This document shows, piece by piece, positions 38,342 to 49,047 of a DNA stretch of 64,000 nucleotides (positions are counted from its first letter, which is position 1; each line of letters begins with the position of its first letter). The translations under genes were made by a program, and so were the position numbers. The notes under the pieces are model-generated. The model was given only the letters and a program-made list of their open reading frames with translations, made no database searches and was not told the origin of the DNA. Source of the stretch: Sphingobium sp. MI1205 (lineage in GTDB: Bacteria > Pseudomonadota > Alphaproteobacteria > Sphingomonadales > Sphingomonadaceae); contig NZ_CP005188.1 in assembly GCF_001563285.1 (NCBI RefSeq), positions 1,121,501-1,185,500 on the forward strand, given 5' to 3'.

Positions 38342-39091
38342 ATGCGGTTCAGTTCGGCGTTCAAAACCGTGGCGATAACTGTCGCTCTCTACGCGACCGG
38401 TGGCGTGGCGCTGGCCCAGGGCGGCGGCGCCAAGGGCGAAGAGATGAAGAAGGCGGAGGCCGCAGCGCGCGCCGAACAAAATGCCAAGTCGCTGGGGCAG
38501 GACCCGGCGGCTCAGTTGCCTCCTGCAACCGTGCCGGTCGATCCGCAGAATGTCTGGGATCTCGATCTGTCGACCGGTGGACGGGTGCGCATCCAGTTGC
38601 GGCCCGACATCGCGCCGCAGCATGTTGAGCGCGTCAAGCAACTGACGCGTCAGGGCTTTTATGATGGCCTGAAATTCCACCGGGTTATCCCCGGCTTCAT
38701 GGCGCAGGGCGGTGATCCGAAAGGCGACGGCACCGGTGGGTCTTCGCTGCCGGACCTTCAGGCCGAGTTCAATCCCATGCCCCACCTGCGAGGCACGGTG
38801 TCCATGGCCCGCGCACAGGATGACAATAGCGCCAACAGCCAATTCTTCATCCTCTTCCTGCCGCGCATGCAACTGGACAAGAAATATACGGTTTTCGGCC
38901 GCGTGATCGAAGGTATGCAACATGTCGATACGATTGCGCCCGGAGAGCCGCCAGCCAATCCGACGACGATTCTTCAGGCTTCGATCGAAAGCGACGGCAA
39001 GGCGCCGGTGACGGCGCTGCCCGGGCCTGCTGCACCATCGATCGTGGCCCCTGCCACCGCAAATAAGTCGGTCGCGCCGAAGAAGAGATAG
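38342..39091 (+). CDS. Periplasmic cyclophilin-type peptidyl-prolyl isomerase
   Basis: A 249-residue PPIase. It has a signal peptide (to about residue 25, GVALAQG), an Ala/Glu/Lys-rich linker, a cyclophilin domain and an Ala/Pro tail ending in basic residues. The active-site stretch FHRVIPGFMAQGGDP holds the catalytic Arg, Phe, Met and Gln, and SMARAQDDNSANSQFFI follows. It should help proline isomerisation during folding of secreted proteins. It is separated from coaD by 93 nt and from queA by 93 nt, all in one direction. Confidence 0.9.
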   Translation: MRFSSAFKTVAITVALYATGGVALAQGGGAKGEEMKKAEAAARAEQNAKSLGQDPAAQLPPATVPVDPQNVWDLDLSTGGRVRIQLRPDIAPQHVERVKQLTRQGFYDGLKFHRVIPGFMAQGGDPKGDGTGGSSLPDLQAEFNPMPHLRGTVSMARAQDDNSANSQFFILFLPRMQLDKKYTVFGRVIEGMQHVDTIAPGEPPANPTTILQASIESDGKAPVTALPGPAAPSIVAPATANKSVAPKKR

Positions 39092-39184
39092 GCCGGTTTC
39101 TATTTATTGCTTGCAACCTGTTTCTGCGTCCTGCGGGATAGACCGCCAACGACATGACGCTCGGCTTTCGTGGACGGCGCCCGC

Positions 39185-40213
39185 ATGCGCGTAGATCTTT
39201 TCGATTTTGATCTGCCCTCCGAGAATATCGCGCTGAGGCCGGCGTCGCCGCGCGATTCTGCGCGGCTTCTGCTGGTTTCGGGCGATGCGCCATTACGCGA
39301 TCATTGCGTTCGCGATCTCCCTTCGCTGCTTCGCGCCGGGGATGTTCTGGTATTCAATGACACCAGAGTCATTCCTGCCCAGCTTGAGGGCATTCGGGGC
39401 CATGCGAAGGTAGGCGCGACTCTGCACAAGCGGCTCGGCTTGCGGCAATGGCAGGCTTTTTTGCGCAACGCCAAACGGGTGCGCCACGGTGATCGGATCG
39501 ATTTCGGCGAGGGTGTCACGGCGCTCGCCGGCTTGCGGGACGAGGAAGGCGGCGTCACGCTGACCTTCGAAGGGGAAGAACCTGTCGAGCTGCTGCTGGA
39601 GCGGGCGGGCCGTATGCCCTTGCCACCCTATATTGCCAGCAAACGGCCTACCGATGCCCGTGACCGCAGCGACTATCAGACCATGTTCGCCCGGGAAGAT
39701 GGAGCGGTCGCGGCCCCGACTGCGGCGCTGCACTTTACGCCCGAACTCATGGCGGCATTGGCCGATGCGGGTGTCGCCTCAGAAACACTGACCCTTCATG
39801 TCGGGGCGGGAACATTCCTGCCGGTGAAGGCGGATGACACGGACGACCATCGCATGCATGCGGAGTGGGGCCGGATCGATCAGGTGACCGCCGACCGACT
39901 GAACGCTGCCCGGCAAAAGGGAGGTCGCCTGATAGCTGTCGGCACAACCAGCCTGCGTCTGCTGGAAAGCGCAAGTGACGCGGACGGCTTGGTCCGGCCG
40001 TTCGCTGACGAGACGCGTATCTTCATCACGCCAGGCTATCGCTTCCGCGCGATCGACGGATTGATGACCAACTTCCATCTGCCGCGCTCGACCCTGTTCA
40101 TGCTGGTAAGTGCCTTGATGGGCCGCGATCGTATGCAGGCGGCCTACGCTCATGCCATCGCGACAGGCTACCGCTTCTATTCCTACGGCGACTCCTCGCT
40201 CCTCTTGCCCTGA
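39185..40213 (+). CDS. queA: S-adenosylmethionine:tRNA ribosyltransferase-isomerase
   Basis: Makes epoxyqueuosine in the wobble base of tRNAs for Asp, Asn, His and Tyr, using the ribosyl part of SAM. The 342-residue protein has [10 protein letters not shown] near residue 55, [12 protein letters not shown] and the C-terminal [20 protein letters not shown] 39185 gives [11 protein letters not shown], the normal start; GTG 39170 would add five residues. The last 31 nt overlap the end of the convergent LysR gene. tgt is not in the window. Confidence 0.96.
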   Translation: MRVDLFDFDLPSENIALRPASPRDSARLLLVSGDAPLRDHCVRDLPSLLRAGDVLVFNDTRVIPAQLEGIRGHAKVGATLHKRLGLRQWQAFLRNAKRVRHGDRIDFGEGVTALAGLRDEEGGVTLTFEGEEPVELLLERAGRMPLPPYIASKRPTDARDRSDYQTMFAREDGAVAAPTAALHFTPELMAALADAGVASETLTLHVGAGTFLPVKADDTDDHRMHAEWGRIDQVTADRLNAARQKGGRLIAVGTTSLRLLESASDADGLVRPFADETRIFITPGYRFRAIDGLMTNFHLPRSTLFMLVSALMGRDRMQAAYAHAIATGYRFYSYGDSSLLLP

Positions 40214-41088
40214 TCTTTGGAGGCGGCATCGCGCAAAGCTTGTTCGATCGCCGTTATGATCTTTGCGGCCCATTCCCCTTTTTCTTCAACGCCCGATCCC
40301 CGGAGAAAGCCGATCTTCCGTCGCTGACCAAAATCCTTCAGCTTTGCTCGCGCCATGCCGGGCCAGCGATAGGACATGGGCATCACAGTGAGTCCCAGTC
40401 CCGCCGCGACCATCTGCATAACCCGCTCGTCGTTGGTGGACCGGAAAGTAAAATGCGGGCGTATGCCGCGCGCCACGAAATGGCGGCTTGTCGCAGAAAG
40501 TGCCTCGCAGTGCCTGCGGACAATCATTGCATCGAATGCCACTTCTTTCGCCGCGATTTCTTCGCGGTCCGCTAGCGGATGGGCGGCTGATAGAGCAATG
40601 CCATAGCCTTCGTCGATGATCACCCGCTCGTGTTTGTCGGTCCCTTCCCGCAACAGGGTCAGCGCCAAATCGACCCTGCCATTGTCCAGCCGCCCCAGTA
40701 ATTCCCGCTCGTTGCCGGGCAGGAACTCGATCACGCCATCCGTGCTCATTCCAGCCTTTGCGATTGCGCGCGCCAGAATGTCCCCGGCGATGCTGTTGAG
40801 GATGCCGATGCGCAGCGGCGCGCCGCTTGTCTGTGCGGCCGCCATTTGCTCGGCCAGATTGAATTCACGTTCGATCCGCCGCGCGTGGTTCATCAGCCGC
40901 GTGCCTGCCGCCGTCAGTTCAACCCGTTGATTGTTGCGGATGAGGAGACGCGCGGCCGCGATCCGCTCCAGCTTCGCAATTCCGATAGACAAGGTGGGCT
41001 GCGACACATGGCAATGGGCAGCGGCGCGGGAAAAATTCCCCTGATCCACCACCGCCAGGAAATAGCGCAGAAGATAACGTTCGATCAT
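40183..41088 (-). CDS. LysR-family transcriptional regulator, divergent from ivd
   Basis: A 301-residue LysR regulator. The N-terminal winged helix-turn-helix is visible ([20 protein letters not shown]), followed by a ligand-binding domain (residues about 90-295). It is divergent from the isovaleryl-CoA dehydrogenase gene with an 80-bp intergenic region, the usual arrangement for a LysR activator and its target, so it probably controls the ivd-mccB-mccA genes. Its effector is unknown. The stop lies inside the 3-prime end of queA. Confidence 0.9.
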   Translation of the reverse strand: MIERYLLRYFLAVVDQGNFSRAAAHCHVSQPTLSIGIAKLERIAAARLLIRNNQRVELTAAGTRLMNHARRIEREFNLAEQMAAAQTSGAPLRIGILNSIAGDILARAIAKAGMSTDGVIEFLPGNERELLGRLDNGRVDLALTLLREGTDKHERVIIDEGYGIALSAAHPLADREEIAAKEVAFDAMIVRRHCEALSATSRHFVARGIRPHFTFRSTNDERVMQMVAAGLGLTVMPMSYRWPGMARAKLKDFGQRRKIGFLRGSGVEEKGEWAAKIITAIEQALRDAASKDQGKRSEESP

Positions 41089-41090
41089 AG

Positions 41091-41101
41091 ATAGAAACTA
41101 T
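41091..41101. promoter_or_regulatory. Possible LysR operator between LysR gene and ivd
   Basis: The dyad ATAG-AAA-CTAT lies in the 80-bp divergent region just beyond the LysR start. LysR proteins often bind T-N11-A dyads close to their own start. This is a short palindrome in an AT-rich stretch, so the support is weak. Confidence 0.3.
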
Positions 41102-41168
41102 ACATTTGATCTAGCCAATTCAATTTTTCCTTGGCTGCCATGGGAGATAGAATGGTGGGCAAGAGAGG

Positions 41169-42320
41169 ATGGCGATGACTGATTTTGATTTCGCACTGGG
41201 TGACGATGCGGAGATGATCCGCGCCGCCACCGGCCGCTTCGCCACCGAACGAATTGCGCCATTGGCGGGTAATATTGATGCTAAAGATTGGTTTCCCCGC
41301 GAACTCTGGCCGGAAATGGGTGCTCTGGGACTGCATGGCATCACTGTCGAGCAGGCAGATGGCGGGCTGGGCCTAGGCTATCTGGAACATGTGGTGGCGC
41401 AGGAGGAGGTGGCGCGAGCATCAGCCTCCATAGGCCTGAGTTATGGTGCGCACTCCAATCTATGCATCAACCAGATCCGGCGGTGGGCCTCGCCTGAGCA
41501 AAAAGCGCGCTATCTCCCCCAGCTGATTTCGGGAGAACATGTCGGAGCCCTTGCCATGTCGGAGGCTGGGGCGGGATCGGATGTCCTGTCCATGAAGCTG
41601 CGTGCCAAGCGCAAGGGTGACTCCTATGTCTTGAACGGGACCAAATATTGGATCACCAACGCTTCGGAGGCTGATACGCTGGTCGTTTATGCGCGCACTG
41701 ACGACAGTGCCCGCGGCGTCACGGCGTTCCTTATCGAGAAAGGCTTCCAGGGCTTCTCGATAGGACAGAAGATAGAGAAGGTTGGGATGCGCGGCTCGCC
41801 CACTGCGGAACTGGTCTTCGACGACTGCGAAGTACCCGCTGAAAACATCATGGGCCCGCTGAATGGCGGAGTCGCCATCCTGATGTCAGGCCTTGATTAT
41901 GAGCGGACGGTGCTGGCGGGTATTCAGCTTGGGATCATGCAGGCATGCCTCGACGTCGTGCTTCCTTATGTGCGCGAACGTCAGCAGTTCGGCAAGCCGA
42001 TCGGGGCCTTTCAGCTGATGCAGGCCAAGGTGGCGGATATGTATGTCGCTCTGAATTCTGCACGCGCCTATGTCTATGCCGTTGCGCGCGCCTGTGATCG
42101 GGGCAGGACAACCCGTTTCGACGCGGCGGGCGCGATCTTGCTGGCGAGCGAGAATGCAGTGAAGGTTGCCCTGGAAGCGGTACAGGCGCTGGGCGGCGCA
42201 GGCTACACTAGAGATTGGCCGGTCGAACGTTTCATGCGCGACGCCAAGCTGCTCGACATCGGGGCTGGAACCAATGAAATTCGCCGCATGTTGATCGGCC
42301 GTGAGTTGATCGGCGGGTGA
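41169..42320 (+). CDS. ivd: Isovaleryl-CoA dehydrogenase
   Basis: Oxidises isovaleryl-CoA to 3-methylcrotonyl-CoA in leucine breakdown, passing electrons to ETF. It is a 383-residue acyl-CoA dehydrogenase with AMSEAGAGSDV, YWITNASEAD and, decisive for IVD, the catalytic Glu in GLDYERTVLAG; the C-terminal region has QALGGAGYTRDWPVERFMRDAK. The product is the substrate of the MccA-MccB carboxylase encoded downstream. The stop lies 1 nt from the stop of the convergent DUF486 gene. An in-frame ATG at 41175 is an alternative start. Confidence 0.93.
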   Translation: MAMTDFDFALGDDAEMIRAATGRFATERIAPLAGNIDAKDWFPRELWPEMGALGLHGITVEQADGGLGLGYLEHVVAQEEVARASASIGLSYGAHSNLCINQIRRWASPEQKARYLPQLISGEHVGALAMSEAGAGSDVLSMKLRAKRKGDSYVLNGTKYWITNASEADTLVVYARTDDSARGVTAFLIEKGFQGFSIGQKIEKVGMRGSPTAELVFDDCEVPAENIMGPLNGGVAILMSGLDYERTVLAGIQLGIMQACLDVVLPYVRERQQFGKPIGAFQLMQAKVADMYVALNSARAYVYAVARACDRGRTTRFDAAGAILLASENAVKVALEAVQALGGAGYTRDWPVERFMRDAKLLDIGAGTNEIRRMLIGRELIGG

Positions 42321-42321
42321 A

Positions 42322-42660
42322 TCAGGTGCGGCCCACAAACAGAAAGCCGACAGCCGCCATGATGCAGAGGAATGCGGCGAGATGGCGCCAGTGCAGCGGT
42401 TCGCCCAGCACAGTGATCATGAAACCGCCGAAGATGATCAGGGCGATGGCCTCCTGCGTGATTTTGAGCTGTCCCGCGCTCCAGCCGCTTGCAAAACCGA
42501 AACGGTTGGCGGGAACCGCAAAGCAATATTCGACGAGCGCGATGCCCCAACTGATGAGGATCACCAGCAGGAGCGGCTTTTCCATCCCGCCTTTGAGGTG
42601 CCAGTACCAGGCCACTGTCATGAACAGGTTTGAGACGATGAGGAGCAGGACGGTGGGCAT
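42322..42660 (-). CDS. DMT-family small membrane protein (DUF486)
   Basis: A 112-residue protein with four hydrophobic segments, matching the DUF486 / DMT-family pattern: VSNLFMTVAWYWHLK, the SWGIALVEYCFAVPANR, KITQEAIALIIF and a final FLFVGRT. It resembles a half-size drug/metabolite transporter, but the function is unknown. It sits on the opposite strand between ivd and mccB, 1 nt from the ivd stop and 63 nt from the divergent mccB start. ATG 42660 is chosen; the ORF continues 21 codons upstream over mccB. Confidence 0.85.
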   Translation of the reverse strand: MPTVLLLIVSNLFMTVAWYWHLKGGMEKPLLLVILISWGIALVEYCFAVPANRFGFASGWSAGQLKITQEAIALIIFGGFMITVLGEPLHWRHLAAFLCIMAAVGFLFVGRT

Positions 42661-42723
42661 GAAAGGCCTCAAATATGGCGACGGCGAGCGCTCTCGCATT
42701 AGCGGGCCATGGAGCGCAAGCAT

Positions 42724-44325
42724 ATGAGTGCCGCCATAGTCGATAGCCAGCTGTCAGTGGACAGCGAAACCTTTCGTACCAATGACGCTCATAATCGTGC
42801 GCTGGCGCAAGAGCTGCGCGAGCGGGTGGCCCAGGCCGCGCGTGGTGGCGTCAAAGTTGCGCGCGACAGGCATGTTGCACGCGGTAAGTTGTTGCCGCGC
42901 GATCGGGTGGAAAGGCTGCTCGATCCGGGAAGTCCCTTTCTTGAGATCGGACAACTCGTGGCCAATGGCCTCTACAATGATGAGGTGCCCGGTGCGGGAT
43001 TGATCACCGGCATCGGCCGGGTGTCCGGCAGGCAGGCTATGATCGTCTGCAACGACGCAACGGTGAAGGGCGGGACCTATTATCCGCTCACGGTGAAGAA
43101 GCATTTGCGGGCGCAGGAAATCGCGATCGAGAACCGCTTGCCCTGCATCTATCTCGTCGATAGTGGCGGCGCGCATCTGCCCAATCAGGCGGATGTCTTT
43201 CCCGATCGCGAGCATTTCGGCCGCATTTTCTACAATCAGGCACAAATGTCGTCGCGCGGCATCGCCCAGGTCGCGTGCGTCATGGGCAGTTGCACCGCAG
43301 GGGGCGCCTATGTTCCCGCGATGTCCGATGAAACAGTGATCGTGCGGGGGCAGGGAACAATCTTCCTTGCCGGGCCGCCGCTAGTGGAGGCGGCCACGGG
43401 CGAGGTCATCAGCGCCGAAGATCTTGGGGGCGCGGAGGTTCATGGCCGCCGCTCTGGCGTCGTGGATCACGTTGCGGAAAATGACGATCATGCCCTGACG
43501 ATCGTGCGCGACATCCTGTCGACCCTCGCGCCTGTCGAGGAAGGCAAGGCAAACCTGCGCGAACCCAAGTCGCCCAGATATGGTCCGGAGGAACTGTACG
43601 GCATCATACCGCAGGACGTCCGAACGCCCTATGATGTGCGGGAAGTCATAGCTCGCATCGTCGATGGCAGCGAGTTTCACGAATTCAAGGCGCTGTACGG
43701 CGCCACATTGGTATGCGGCTTTGCCCATATATGGGGCATGCCTGTGGCGATCCTTGCCAATAATGGAGTGTTGTTCAGCGAGAGTGCGATGAAAGGCGCA
43801 CATTTCATCCAGCTGGCCTGTCAGCGCCGCATTCCGTTGCTGTTCCTGCAGAATATTTCAGGCTTCATGGTGGGCGGCAAATATGAGGCCGAAGGCATAG
43901 CGAAACATGGAGCGAAGCTGGTTACCGCCGTTGCAACCGCCAGCGTTCCCAAGATCACATTGTTGATCGGCGGCAGTTTCGGGGCTGGCAATTATGGCAT
44001 GTGCGGGCGCGCCTATGGTCCGCGCTTTCTGTTCAGCTGGCCTAATAGCCGCATTTCGGTGATGGGCGGTGAACAGGCCGCCAGCGTGCTGGCGACCGTG
44101 CACCGCGATGCCGCCAAATGGACGGAGGCCGAAGCGGAAGCCTTCAAAGCGCCTATTCGCCGGAAATATGAGGAGGAGGGCAATCCCTACTATGCCACCG
44201 CGCGGCTATGGGACGATGGCGTCATCGACCCGGCCCAGACGCGCGATGTGCTGGGACTGGCTTTTGCGGCGGCGCTCAACGCCCCGGTGGAGGAGGCGGC
44301 CCGCTTCGGGCTGTTCCGCATGTGA
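42724..44325 (+). CDS. mccB: Methylcrotonoyl-CoA carboxylase, carboxyltransferase (beta) subunit
   Basis: Transfers carboxyl from biotin to 3-methylcrotonyl-CoA, giving 3-methylglutaconyl-CoA. The 533-residue carboxyltransferase has [21 protein letters not shown], the [15 protein letters not shown] stretch typical of MCC rather than propionyl-CoA carboxylase, and [19 protein letters not shown] 42724 has GGAG eight nt before; ATG 42709 would add five residues. Its ATGTGA end overlaps the GTG start of mccA. Confidence 0.94.
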   Translation: MSAAIVDSQLSVDSETFRTNDAHNRALAQELRERVAQAARGGVKVARDRHVARGKLLPRDRVERLLDPGSPFLEIGQLVANGLYNDEVPGAGLITGIGRVSGRQAMIVCNDATVKGGTYYPLTVKKHLRAQEIAIENRLPCIYLVDSGGAHLPNQADVFPDREHFGRIFYNQAQMSSRGIAQVACVMGSCTAGGAYVPAMSDETVIVRGQGTIFLAGPPLVEAATGEVISAEDLGGAEVHGRRSGVVDHVAENDDHALTIVRDILSTLAPVEEGKANLREPKSPRYGPEELYGIIPQDVRTPYDVREVIARIVDGSEFHEFKALYGATLVCGFAHIWGMPVAILANNGVLFSESAMKGAHFIQLACQRRIPLLFLQNISGFMVGGKYEAEGIAKHGAKLVTAVATASVPKITLLIGGSFGAGNYGMCGRAYGPRFLFSWPNSRISVMGGEQAASVLATVHRDAAKWTEAEAEAFKAPIRRKYEEEGNPYYATARLWDDGVIDPAQTRDVLGLAFAAALNAPVEEAARFGLFRM

Positions 44326-46199
44326 TCGGGTCGCTGCTGATCGCTAATCGCGGCGAAGTTGCCTGCCGTATCATCCGCACCGCAAGGCGGCTCGGGATCA
44401 GGACCGTGGCGGTTTATTCCGACGCCGATGCAGGGGCGCTTCATGTCAGGGAAGCGGACGAAGCCATCCATATTGGACCCTCGGCTCCAAAGGAATCCTA
44501 TCTTGCTGGCGACCGGATCATCGAGGCTGCACGATCAGCAACCGCAGAGGCCATCCACCCCGGCTATGGCTTCCTTTCCGAAAATGCGATCTTCGCGCAG
44601 TCGGTGATCGACGCTGGCCTGATCTGGGTGGGACCAAGCCCGGCGAGTATCGCGGCGATGGGGATGAAGGATGCGGCCAAGCGGCTGATGGCTGACGCCG
44701 GTGTGCCGGTAACACCCGGCTATTTGGGAGAGGACCAATCTCCCGCCAGGCTGAAAGCCGAAGCCGACGCCATTGGATATCCCGTACTGATCAAGGCGGT
44801 GGCAGGCGGCGGTGGCAAGGGCATGCGCCGGGTGGAAAAGGGGAGGGACTTTGCCGAGGCGCTGATGTCTGGCCGTCGAGAGGCTCAATCATCCTTCGGC
44901 GACGACCGCGTACTGATCGAAAAATATATCCTGTCGCCTCGCCACATTGAGGTGCAGCTGTTCGGGGACAGTCATGGAAATATCGTGCATTTGTTCGAGC
45001 GCGATTGTTCGCTTCAGCGTCGTCATCAGAAGGTGATAGAGGAAGCGCCCGCACCCGGCATGGACGACGCCACGCGCGAAGCGATATGCGGCACAGCCGT
45101 TCGGGCCGCGCGGGCCGTTGATTATGTTGGGGCGGGCACTGTGGAGTTCATCGCTGATGCCAGCGAGGGGCTTCGCGCGGATCGCATCTGGTTCATGGAA
45201 ATGAACACCCGGCTTCAGGTCGAGCATCCGGTAACGGAAGAAATCACCGGCATCGACCTAGTCGAATGGCAATTGCGGGTCGCCAGTGGCGAACGGCTGC
45301 CCCGAAAGCAGGAGGAGCTTTCGATCAATGGGCATGCGATAGAGGCACGGCTTTATGCCGAAGACCCCGCCCGTGATTTCCTTCCCAGCACTGGGAGGCT
45401 CGAGATATTCTCCATACGTGCTGACGAGAGTGATCGGATCGAACAAGCGGTAGTGCAGGGCGATGTGGTCAGCCCTTTCTATGATCCGATGATCGCGAAG
45501 CTGATCTGCCATGCAGCTGATCGGGACGAGGCTATCGACCGATTGCGGTCGTTTTGCGCGTCGGTGGAGATATGGCCGGTTAAGACAAATGCTGGTTTTC
45601 TCGCGCGCCTGCTGAATGAGGATTTCCGTAAAGGCTGGACCGACACCGGCTATATTGCCCAGCATCTCGACCAACTGGCGATAAAGCCGCCTTTGCAAGG
45701 CCTGAATGGCGCGGCGTCCCTGCTGGTTTCCCCTTGGGTGGATCGAGTGCCGCCCGGCCTGCGTGGCGTCAGGCTGAACGCCGACCGTCAAATACAAGTG
45801 CGGATGACGGTCGATGGACAGCCTGAAAGTGTTGAGTTCGATTTGGACGGTGATACCGGGGATCGCGTCAATAGCCGAAGCTTGGGAGACGGCCGAATTG
45901 TCCTTCATCAGAATGGTGAAAGCTACTTGGTGGCTTTAGCTGAAGTCCGCGCAGCTGCGAATGGGCCTGCATCCGACGGTATCATCCGTTCGCCCATGCC
46001 GGGCCGGGTGTCCGCAGTAGATGTGGAGCAGGGGACTCTAGTGATAAAGGGGCAGCGGCTGATCGCTGTCGAGGCCATGAAGATGGAGCACGGTCTATCA
46101 GCGTCTTTCGATGGGGTCGTGACCGAACTCGCTGTAACGGAAGGCGCGCAGGTGTCGGAGGGCGCTATACTGCTGCGGATTGAGCCAAAGGATGGATAG
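44322..46199 (+). CDS. mccA: Methylcrotonoyl-CoA carboxylase, biotin-carboxylase/carrier (alpha) subunit
   Basis: A 625-residue biotin-dependent subunit. The biotin-carboxylase ATP-grasp part runs from [14 protein letters not shown] through [10 protein letters not shown] and [15 protein letters not shown], and the C-terminal biotinyl domain carries the modified Lys in EAMKMEH. The GTG at 44322 overlaps the mccB stop (GTGA), so the two subunits are made in step. The biotin it needs could in part come from the BioC-like enzyme at 32.4 kb. A 12-bp hairpin ends the transcript. Confidence 0.94.
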   Translation: MIGSLLIANRGEVACRIIRTARRLGIRTVAVYSDADAGALHVREADEAIHIGPSAPKESYLAGDRIIEAARSATAEAIHPGYGFLSENAIFAQSVIDAGLIWVGPSPASIAAMGMKDAAKRLMADAGVPVTPGYLGEDQSPARLKAEADAIGYPVLIKAVAGGGGKGMRRVEKGRDFAEALMSGRREAQSSFGDDRVLIEKYILSPRHIEVQLFGDSHGNIVHLFERDCSLQRRHQKVIEEAPAPGMDDATREAICGTAVRAARAVDYVGAGTVEFIADASEGLRADRIWFMEMNTRLQVEHPVTEEITGIDLVEWQLRVASGERLPRKQEELSINGHAIEARLYAEDPARDFLPSTGRLEIFSIRADESDRIEQAVVQGDVVSPFYDPMIAKLICHAADRDEAIDRLRSFCASVEIWPVKTNAGFLARLLNEDFRKGWTDTGYIAQHLDQLAIKPPLQGLNGAASLLVSPWVDRVPPGLRGVRLNADRQIQVRMTVDGQPESVEFDLDGDTGDRVNSRSLGDGRIVLHQNGESYLVALAEVRAAANGPASDGIIRSPMPGRVSAVDVEQGTLVIKGQRLIAVEAMKMEHGLSASFDGVVTELAVTEGAQVSEGAILLRIEPKDG

Positions 46200-46202
46200 G
46201 AT

Positions 46203-46229
46203 GGCGGGGGCTTGTGCCAAGCCCCCGCC
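46203..46229. terminator. Terminator hairpin between mccA and the DUF2171 gene
   Basis: A perfect 12-bp stem (46203-46214 with 46218-46229, GGCGGGGGCTTG and its complement) with a TGC loop. It lies 3 nt past the mccA stop, between two convergent genes. There is no T tract, so it may act as a strong pause or a 3-prime stabiliser. Confidence 0.6.
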
Positions 46230-46243
46230 GATCGCGTCATGTA

Positions 46244-47182
46244 TCAACGATAACGATTATTTCCAGAAGCGGGGTTAGTCAGGCTTCCGCTTCCGCTCCC
46301 GCCAGTACCGCTTCCAATTTCGCGCCGTTCGCCGAACAGGGCATTCTGCTCGCTTTCAGTTCGCCACGCCGCATGGGCCTGGTCAGCCGTCTTTTCCAGC
46401 GTCACCCGTTGCGCATCGACCGATTTGATCCATGACGATGGCACCGAGTGATGAACGCCGCCCGCATCCTGATCGGTCTTCGTCAGGATGATGCGGTCGC
46501 CCTTCAGATGATCCACTGTGCCGACATGCTCACCATCGCTGCCGACAACTTCCATATGCTCCCGCACCTGCTGGACTGCCTGGCGCTGCTCTGTGCGACG
46601 GCTGCGCCAGCTACCAAACTCATTGTTGAACCGGTCGCGATTCTCCCGCTGATATTCGGCATAGTCGCGATCCAGCTCTTCGATCCGTTGCTGACGCCAG
46701 GCGTAGTAATTTGCGTCATGGTGTTCGCTATAATCATGGACAGGCCCAAAGGAGCGGATACGGTTCCCATGGTCCTCGCTGCCATAGCCGCTGCGTTCGC
46801 CAGTGAATGGCGCGTACCCCCGATTGGGCAGATATTGGTTGGTACGGGATGCGGACGCAAATCCAATGCGGCTGCTTTCATCCCGTGGGTCGCCATAGGG
46901 GCGATTATAATAGTCGTCATATTCGCGCCTGCGTTCAGCCTCTTCGTCTCCGAACCAGCTGCGAATTTCATCCCCCGCCCGGTCGAAGAAGCCGCGCTCC
47001 TCGGGATCGTAATCCTCCGTCGCGCGCCGAGCTTCCGGTCCACCGAACTGGCCACGGGTTCCATAGCGATAACTGCGGTCGTCCCGCCAGTCACGCTGGC
47101 CGCGATAGCGATCCGATCCACGATCCCAATCGCCACGATTCCTGTCATAGCCACCGTAGTGACGTCCGCCTTGATAGCCCAT
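46244..47182 (-). CDS. DUF2171-domain protein with disordered Arg/Gly/Tyr-rich N-terminus
   Basis: A 312-residue protein. Residues about 1-50 are made of R, G, Y, D and W ([20 protein letters not shown] and similar), an RGG/YG-like disordered sequence. An acidic stretch with [18 protein letters not shown] follows at about 70-90, then more low-complexity sequence, and a DUF2171 domain ([19 protein letters not shown] to AHAAW) at about 205-275, which resembles a PRC-barrel. The C-terminus is Gly/Ser-rich. The function is not known; family members are often linked to stress. Its 5-prime region (47183-47394) faces the tRNA gene. Confidence 0.82.
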   Translation of the reverse strand: MGYQGGRHYGGYDRNRGDWDRGSDRYRGQRDWRDDRSYRYGTRGQFGGPEARRATEDYDPEERGFFDRAGDEIRSWFGDEEAERRREYDDYYNRPYGDPRDESSRIGFASASRTNQYLPNRGYAPFTGERSGYGSEDHGNRIRSFGPVHDYSEHHDANYYAWRQQRIEELDRDYAEYQRENRDRFNNEFGSWRSRRTEQRQAVQQVREHMEVVGSDGEHVGTVDHLKGDRIILTKTDQDAGGVHHSVPSSWIKSVDAQRVTLEKTADQAHAAWRTESEQNALFGERREIGSGTGGSGSGSLTNPASGNNRYR

Positions 47183-47353
47183 CGTCCTTCTCCTTGATCA
47201 ACGGTTGTTCGGCGTTGAGGCCGTTGCATCTCCAATGAGCGTGGGGCCGCATCGTTCCGGCTGTTACGCGAGGGAAACGTCCCTGCTTCGAGCCGGTCTG
47301 CCGACTGCGGCAAGCAACTGCCGCGAGGGGCCAGATCAGCGCAAAAAAGACCG

Positions 47354-47382
47354 TTGCAAGGGGATCGGGGCTCGCTTATAGG
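47354..47382 (+). promoter_or_regulatory. Predicted promoter of tRNA-Ala
   Basis: TTGCAA (47354-47359), a 17-nt spacer, TATAGG (47377-47382), with the tRNA starting 13 nt later. The spacing is right for a tRNA promoter with a very short 5-prime leader. Confidence 0.5.
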
Positions 47383-47394
47383 CAGCGCTCCTTC

Positions 47395-47470
<76 letters not shown>

Positions 47471-47538
47471 CCCCCTTCAAACATGGGGTGATCCGTAAGG
47501 ACTTTACCGCTGCCGCCATCCCTGCTTATGGCGATGGA

Positions 47539-48309
47539 ATGGCACCCCCTACCACTGAAGGCCGTTCCGCTGCGACAGCGGTAGTTGTTCGCGATATGTC
47601 GGATGGCCCGCCCCATATCCTGATGATGGAGCGTTCCGGAAGAATGGATTTCGCCGCGGGAGCGCTCGTCTTTCCAGGCGGCGCAGTCGATCAGGCGGAT
47701 CGCGATCTGGCGAGGGCGATCGACAGGTCGGAATCGCTTGAAGAAACTGCTGCGCGTATCGCTGCCATCCGCGAAACGCTGGAGGAAAGCGGCCTTGCTA
47801 TAGGCTTCGCATCGTCACCGAATCTGGCGCAGACGAATGAACTGCGCGATGCGCTGATGCAGGGCGATCCCCTCTCAACCGTCATCCAGTCGCACGAGTT
47901 GGAACTCGCATTGGATCAATTGGTGCCGTTCAGCCGCTGGCACCCGTCTGGCGCGGAACGGGCCATCCGCGTCTACGACACGCGCTTCTATGTCGTGCGC
48001 GCTCCAGAAGGTCAGGTGGCGAGCGTCGATTCCACTGAAAATGTTCGCCTTTTCTGGAAAGGCGCCCAGGCTACGATCGACCTGTGCGAGGCGGGGCATG
48101 GCCGGATCATCTACCCCACGCGTCGCAATCTTGAACGGCTTGCGCTGTTCGACAGCTATGAGGCGATCGTGGCGCACGCCGCCTCTTTCCCCGTCGAAAA
48201 GGTTTCCCCGTGGGTGGAAGAGCGGGACGGAGAGCGGCACCTCTGTATTCCAGATCACCTTGGTTATCCCATAACTTCGGAACCGATGGGCAGCGTGCGG
48301 CGTGGTTAG
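47539..48309 (+). CDS. Nudix hydrolase (NUDT7/19-like)
   Basis: A 256-residue Nudix protein. The Nudix box is split by an insertion: [10 protein letters not shown] first, then [15 protein letters not shown], a layout seen in NUDT7/NUDT19-like CoA and ADP-sugar hydrolases. A second domain-like part (about 110-256) contains [21 protein letters not shown]. Substrate unknown. ATG 47539 is the best start; the ORF begins at 47488, 18 nt past the tRNA. It is followed by the extensin-like gene after 3 nt, so both may be co-transcribed. Confidence 0.85.
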   Translation: MAPPTTEGRSAATAVVVRDMSDGPPHILMMERSGRMDFAAGALVFPGGAVDQADRDLARAIDRSESLEETAARIAAIRETLEESGLAIGFASSPNLAQTNELRDALMQGDPLSTVIQSHELELALDQLVPFSRWHPSGAERAIRVYDTRFYVVRAPEGQVASVDSTENVRLFWKGAQATIDLCEAGHGRIIYPTRRNLERLALFDSYEAIVAHAASFPVEKVSPWVEERDGERHLCIPDHLGYPITSEPMGSVRRG

Positions 48310-48312
48310 GCC

Positions 48313-49038
48313 ATGCGCCGAGTCCATGTCATCTTGCGCAGGCTGGTCCTGCTCGCCGCCTTCCTCGCCTGTGCATTGATGGCCTATGCTTTTGTTCGGC
48401 AACGACCTCAGGACCTACCCTGGACCGAACTCGACCTTTCGCAGCCAGTGGGCATGTTCACCGGTCGCAAGCTAGCCGCCCTCACCGATGAGCCGGACCG
48501 TTGCCGTGCATTGCTGGACAGGGCGGGGGTGCGGTATGCGCCGATGCCGCCCGGAGGTAGCGGCCAATGCCGTTATAGTGATGCGGTACGGCTGAAAAAT
48601 CAGGAGGGAAGCGTTCTTTTGTCTCCCGCCTCAGTTGCGCCTTCCTGCCCGGTTGCTGCAGCGCTCAAGCTTTGGGAATGGCATGTCGTGCAGCCTTCGG
48701 CGCAAAAGACATTTGGACAGGCGGTCAAGTCCATCAACCATTTGGGCTCATACAGTTGCAGGCGGCTATACGGGCGCGCACAAGGCGATTTCAGCGAACA
48801 TGCGACGGCTGACGCGATCGACATCAGCGGCTTCACCTTGCAGGACGGGCGAAGGATCAGCGTCGCGGGCGACTGGAATGGTGGCGGAAAAGACGCGGAT
48901 TTCCTGCGCCTCGTTCGCAAAGGTGCCTGCCAATTCTTCGCGACCGTCCTGTCGCCGGACTATAACGCGGCGCATCATGACCATTTTCATCTGGATCAGG
49001 CGGAACGTGGAGCTTTTGGCTGGCGGGGATGCCGTTAG
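48313..49038 (+). CDS. Extensin-like C-terminal domain protein
   Basis: A 241-residue envelope protein with an N-terminal membrane anchor or uncleaved signal (about residues 8-28). The extensin-like domain is recognised by the motifs CSVAAALxxW-like CPVAAALKLWEW, NHLGSYSCRR, FSEHATADAIDISGF and HHDHFHLD. The paired His/Asp residues resemble metal sites of D-Ala-D-Ala metallopeptidases (VanX/LAS-like), so cell-wall cleavage is possible but unproven. It follows the Nudix gene by 3 nt and converges on trpE. Confidence 0.85.
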   Translation: MRRVHVILRRLVLLAAFLACALMAYAFVRQRPQDLPWTELDLSQPVGMFTGRKLAALTDEPDRCRALLDRAGVRYAPMPPGGSGQCRYSDAVRLKNQEGSVLLSPASVAPSCPVAAALKLWEWHVVQPSAQKTFGQAVKSINHLGSYSCRRLYGRAQGDFSEHATADAIDISGFTLQDGRRISVAGDWNGGGKDADFLRLVRKGACQFFATVLSPDYNAAHHDHFHLDQAERGAFGWRGCR

Positions 49039-49047
49039 CGGTCCCTA

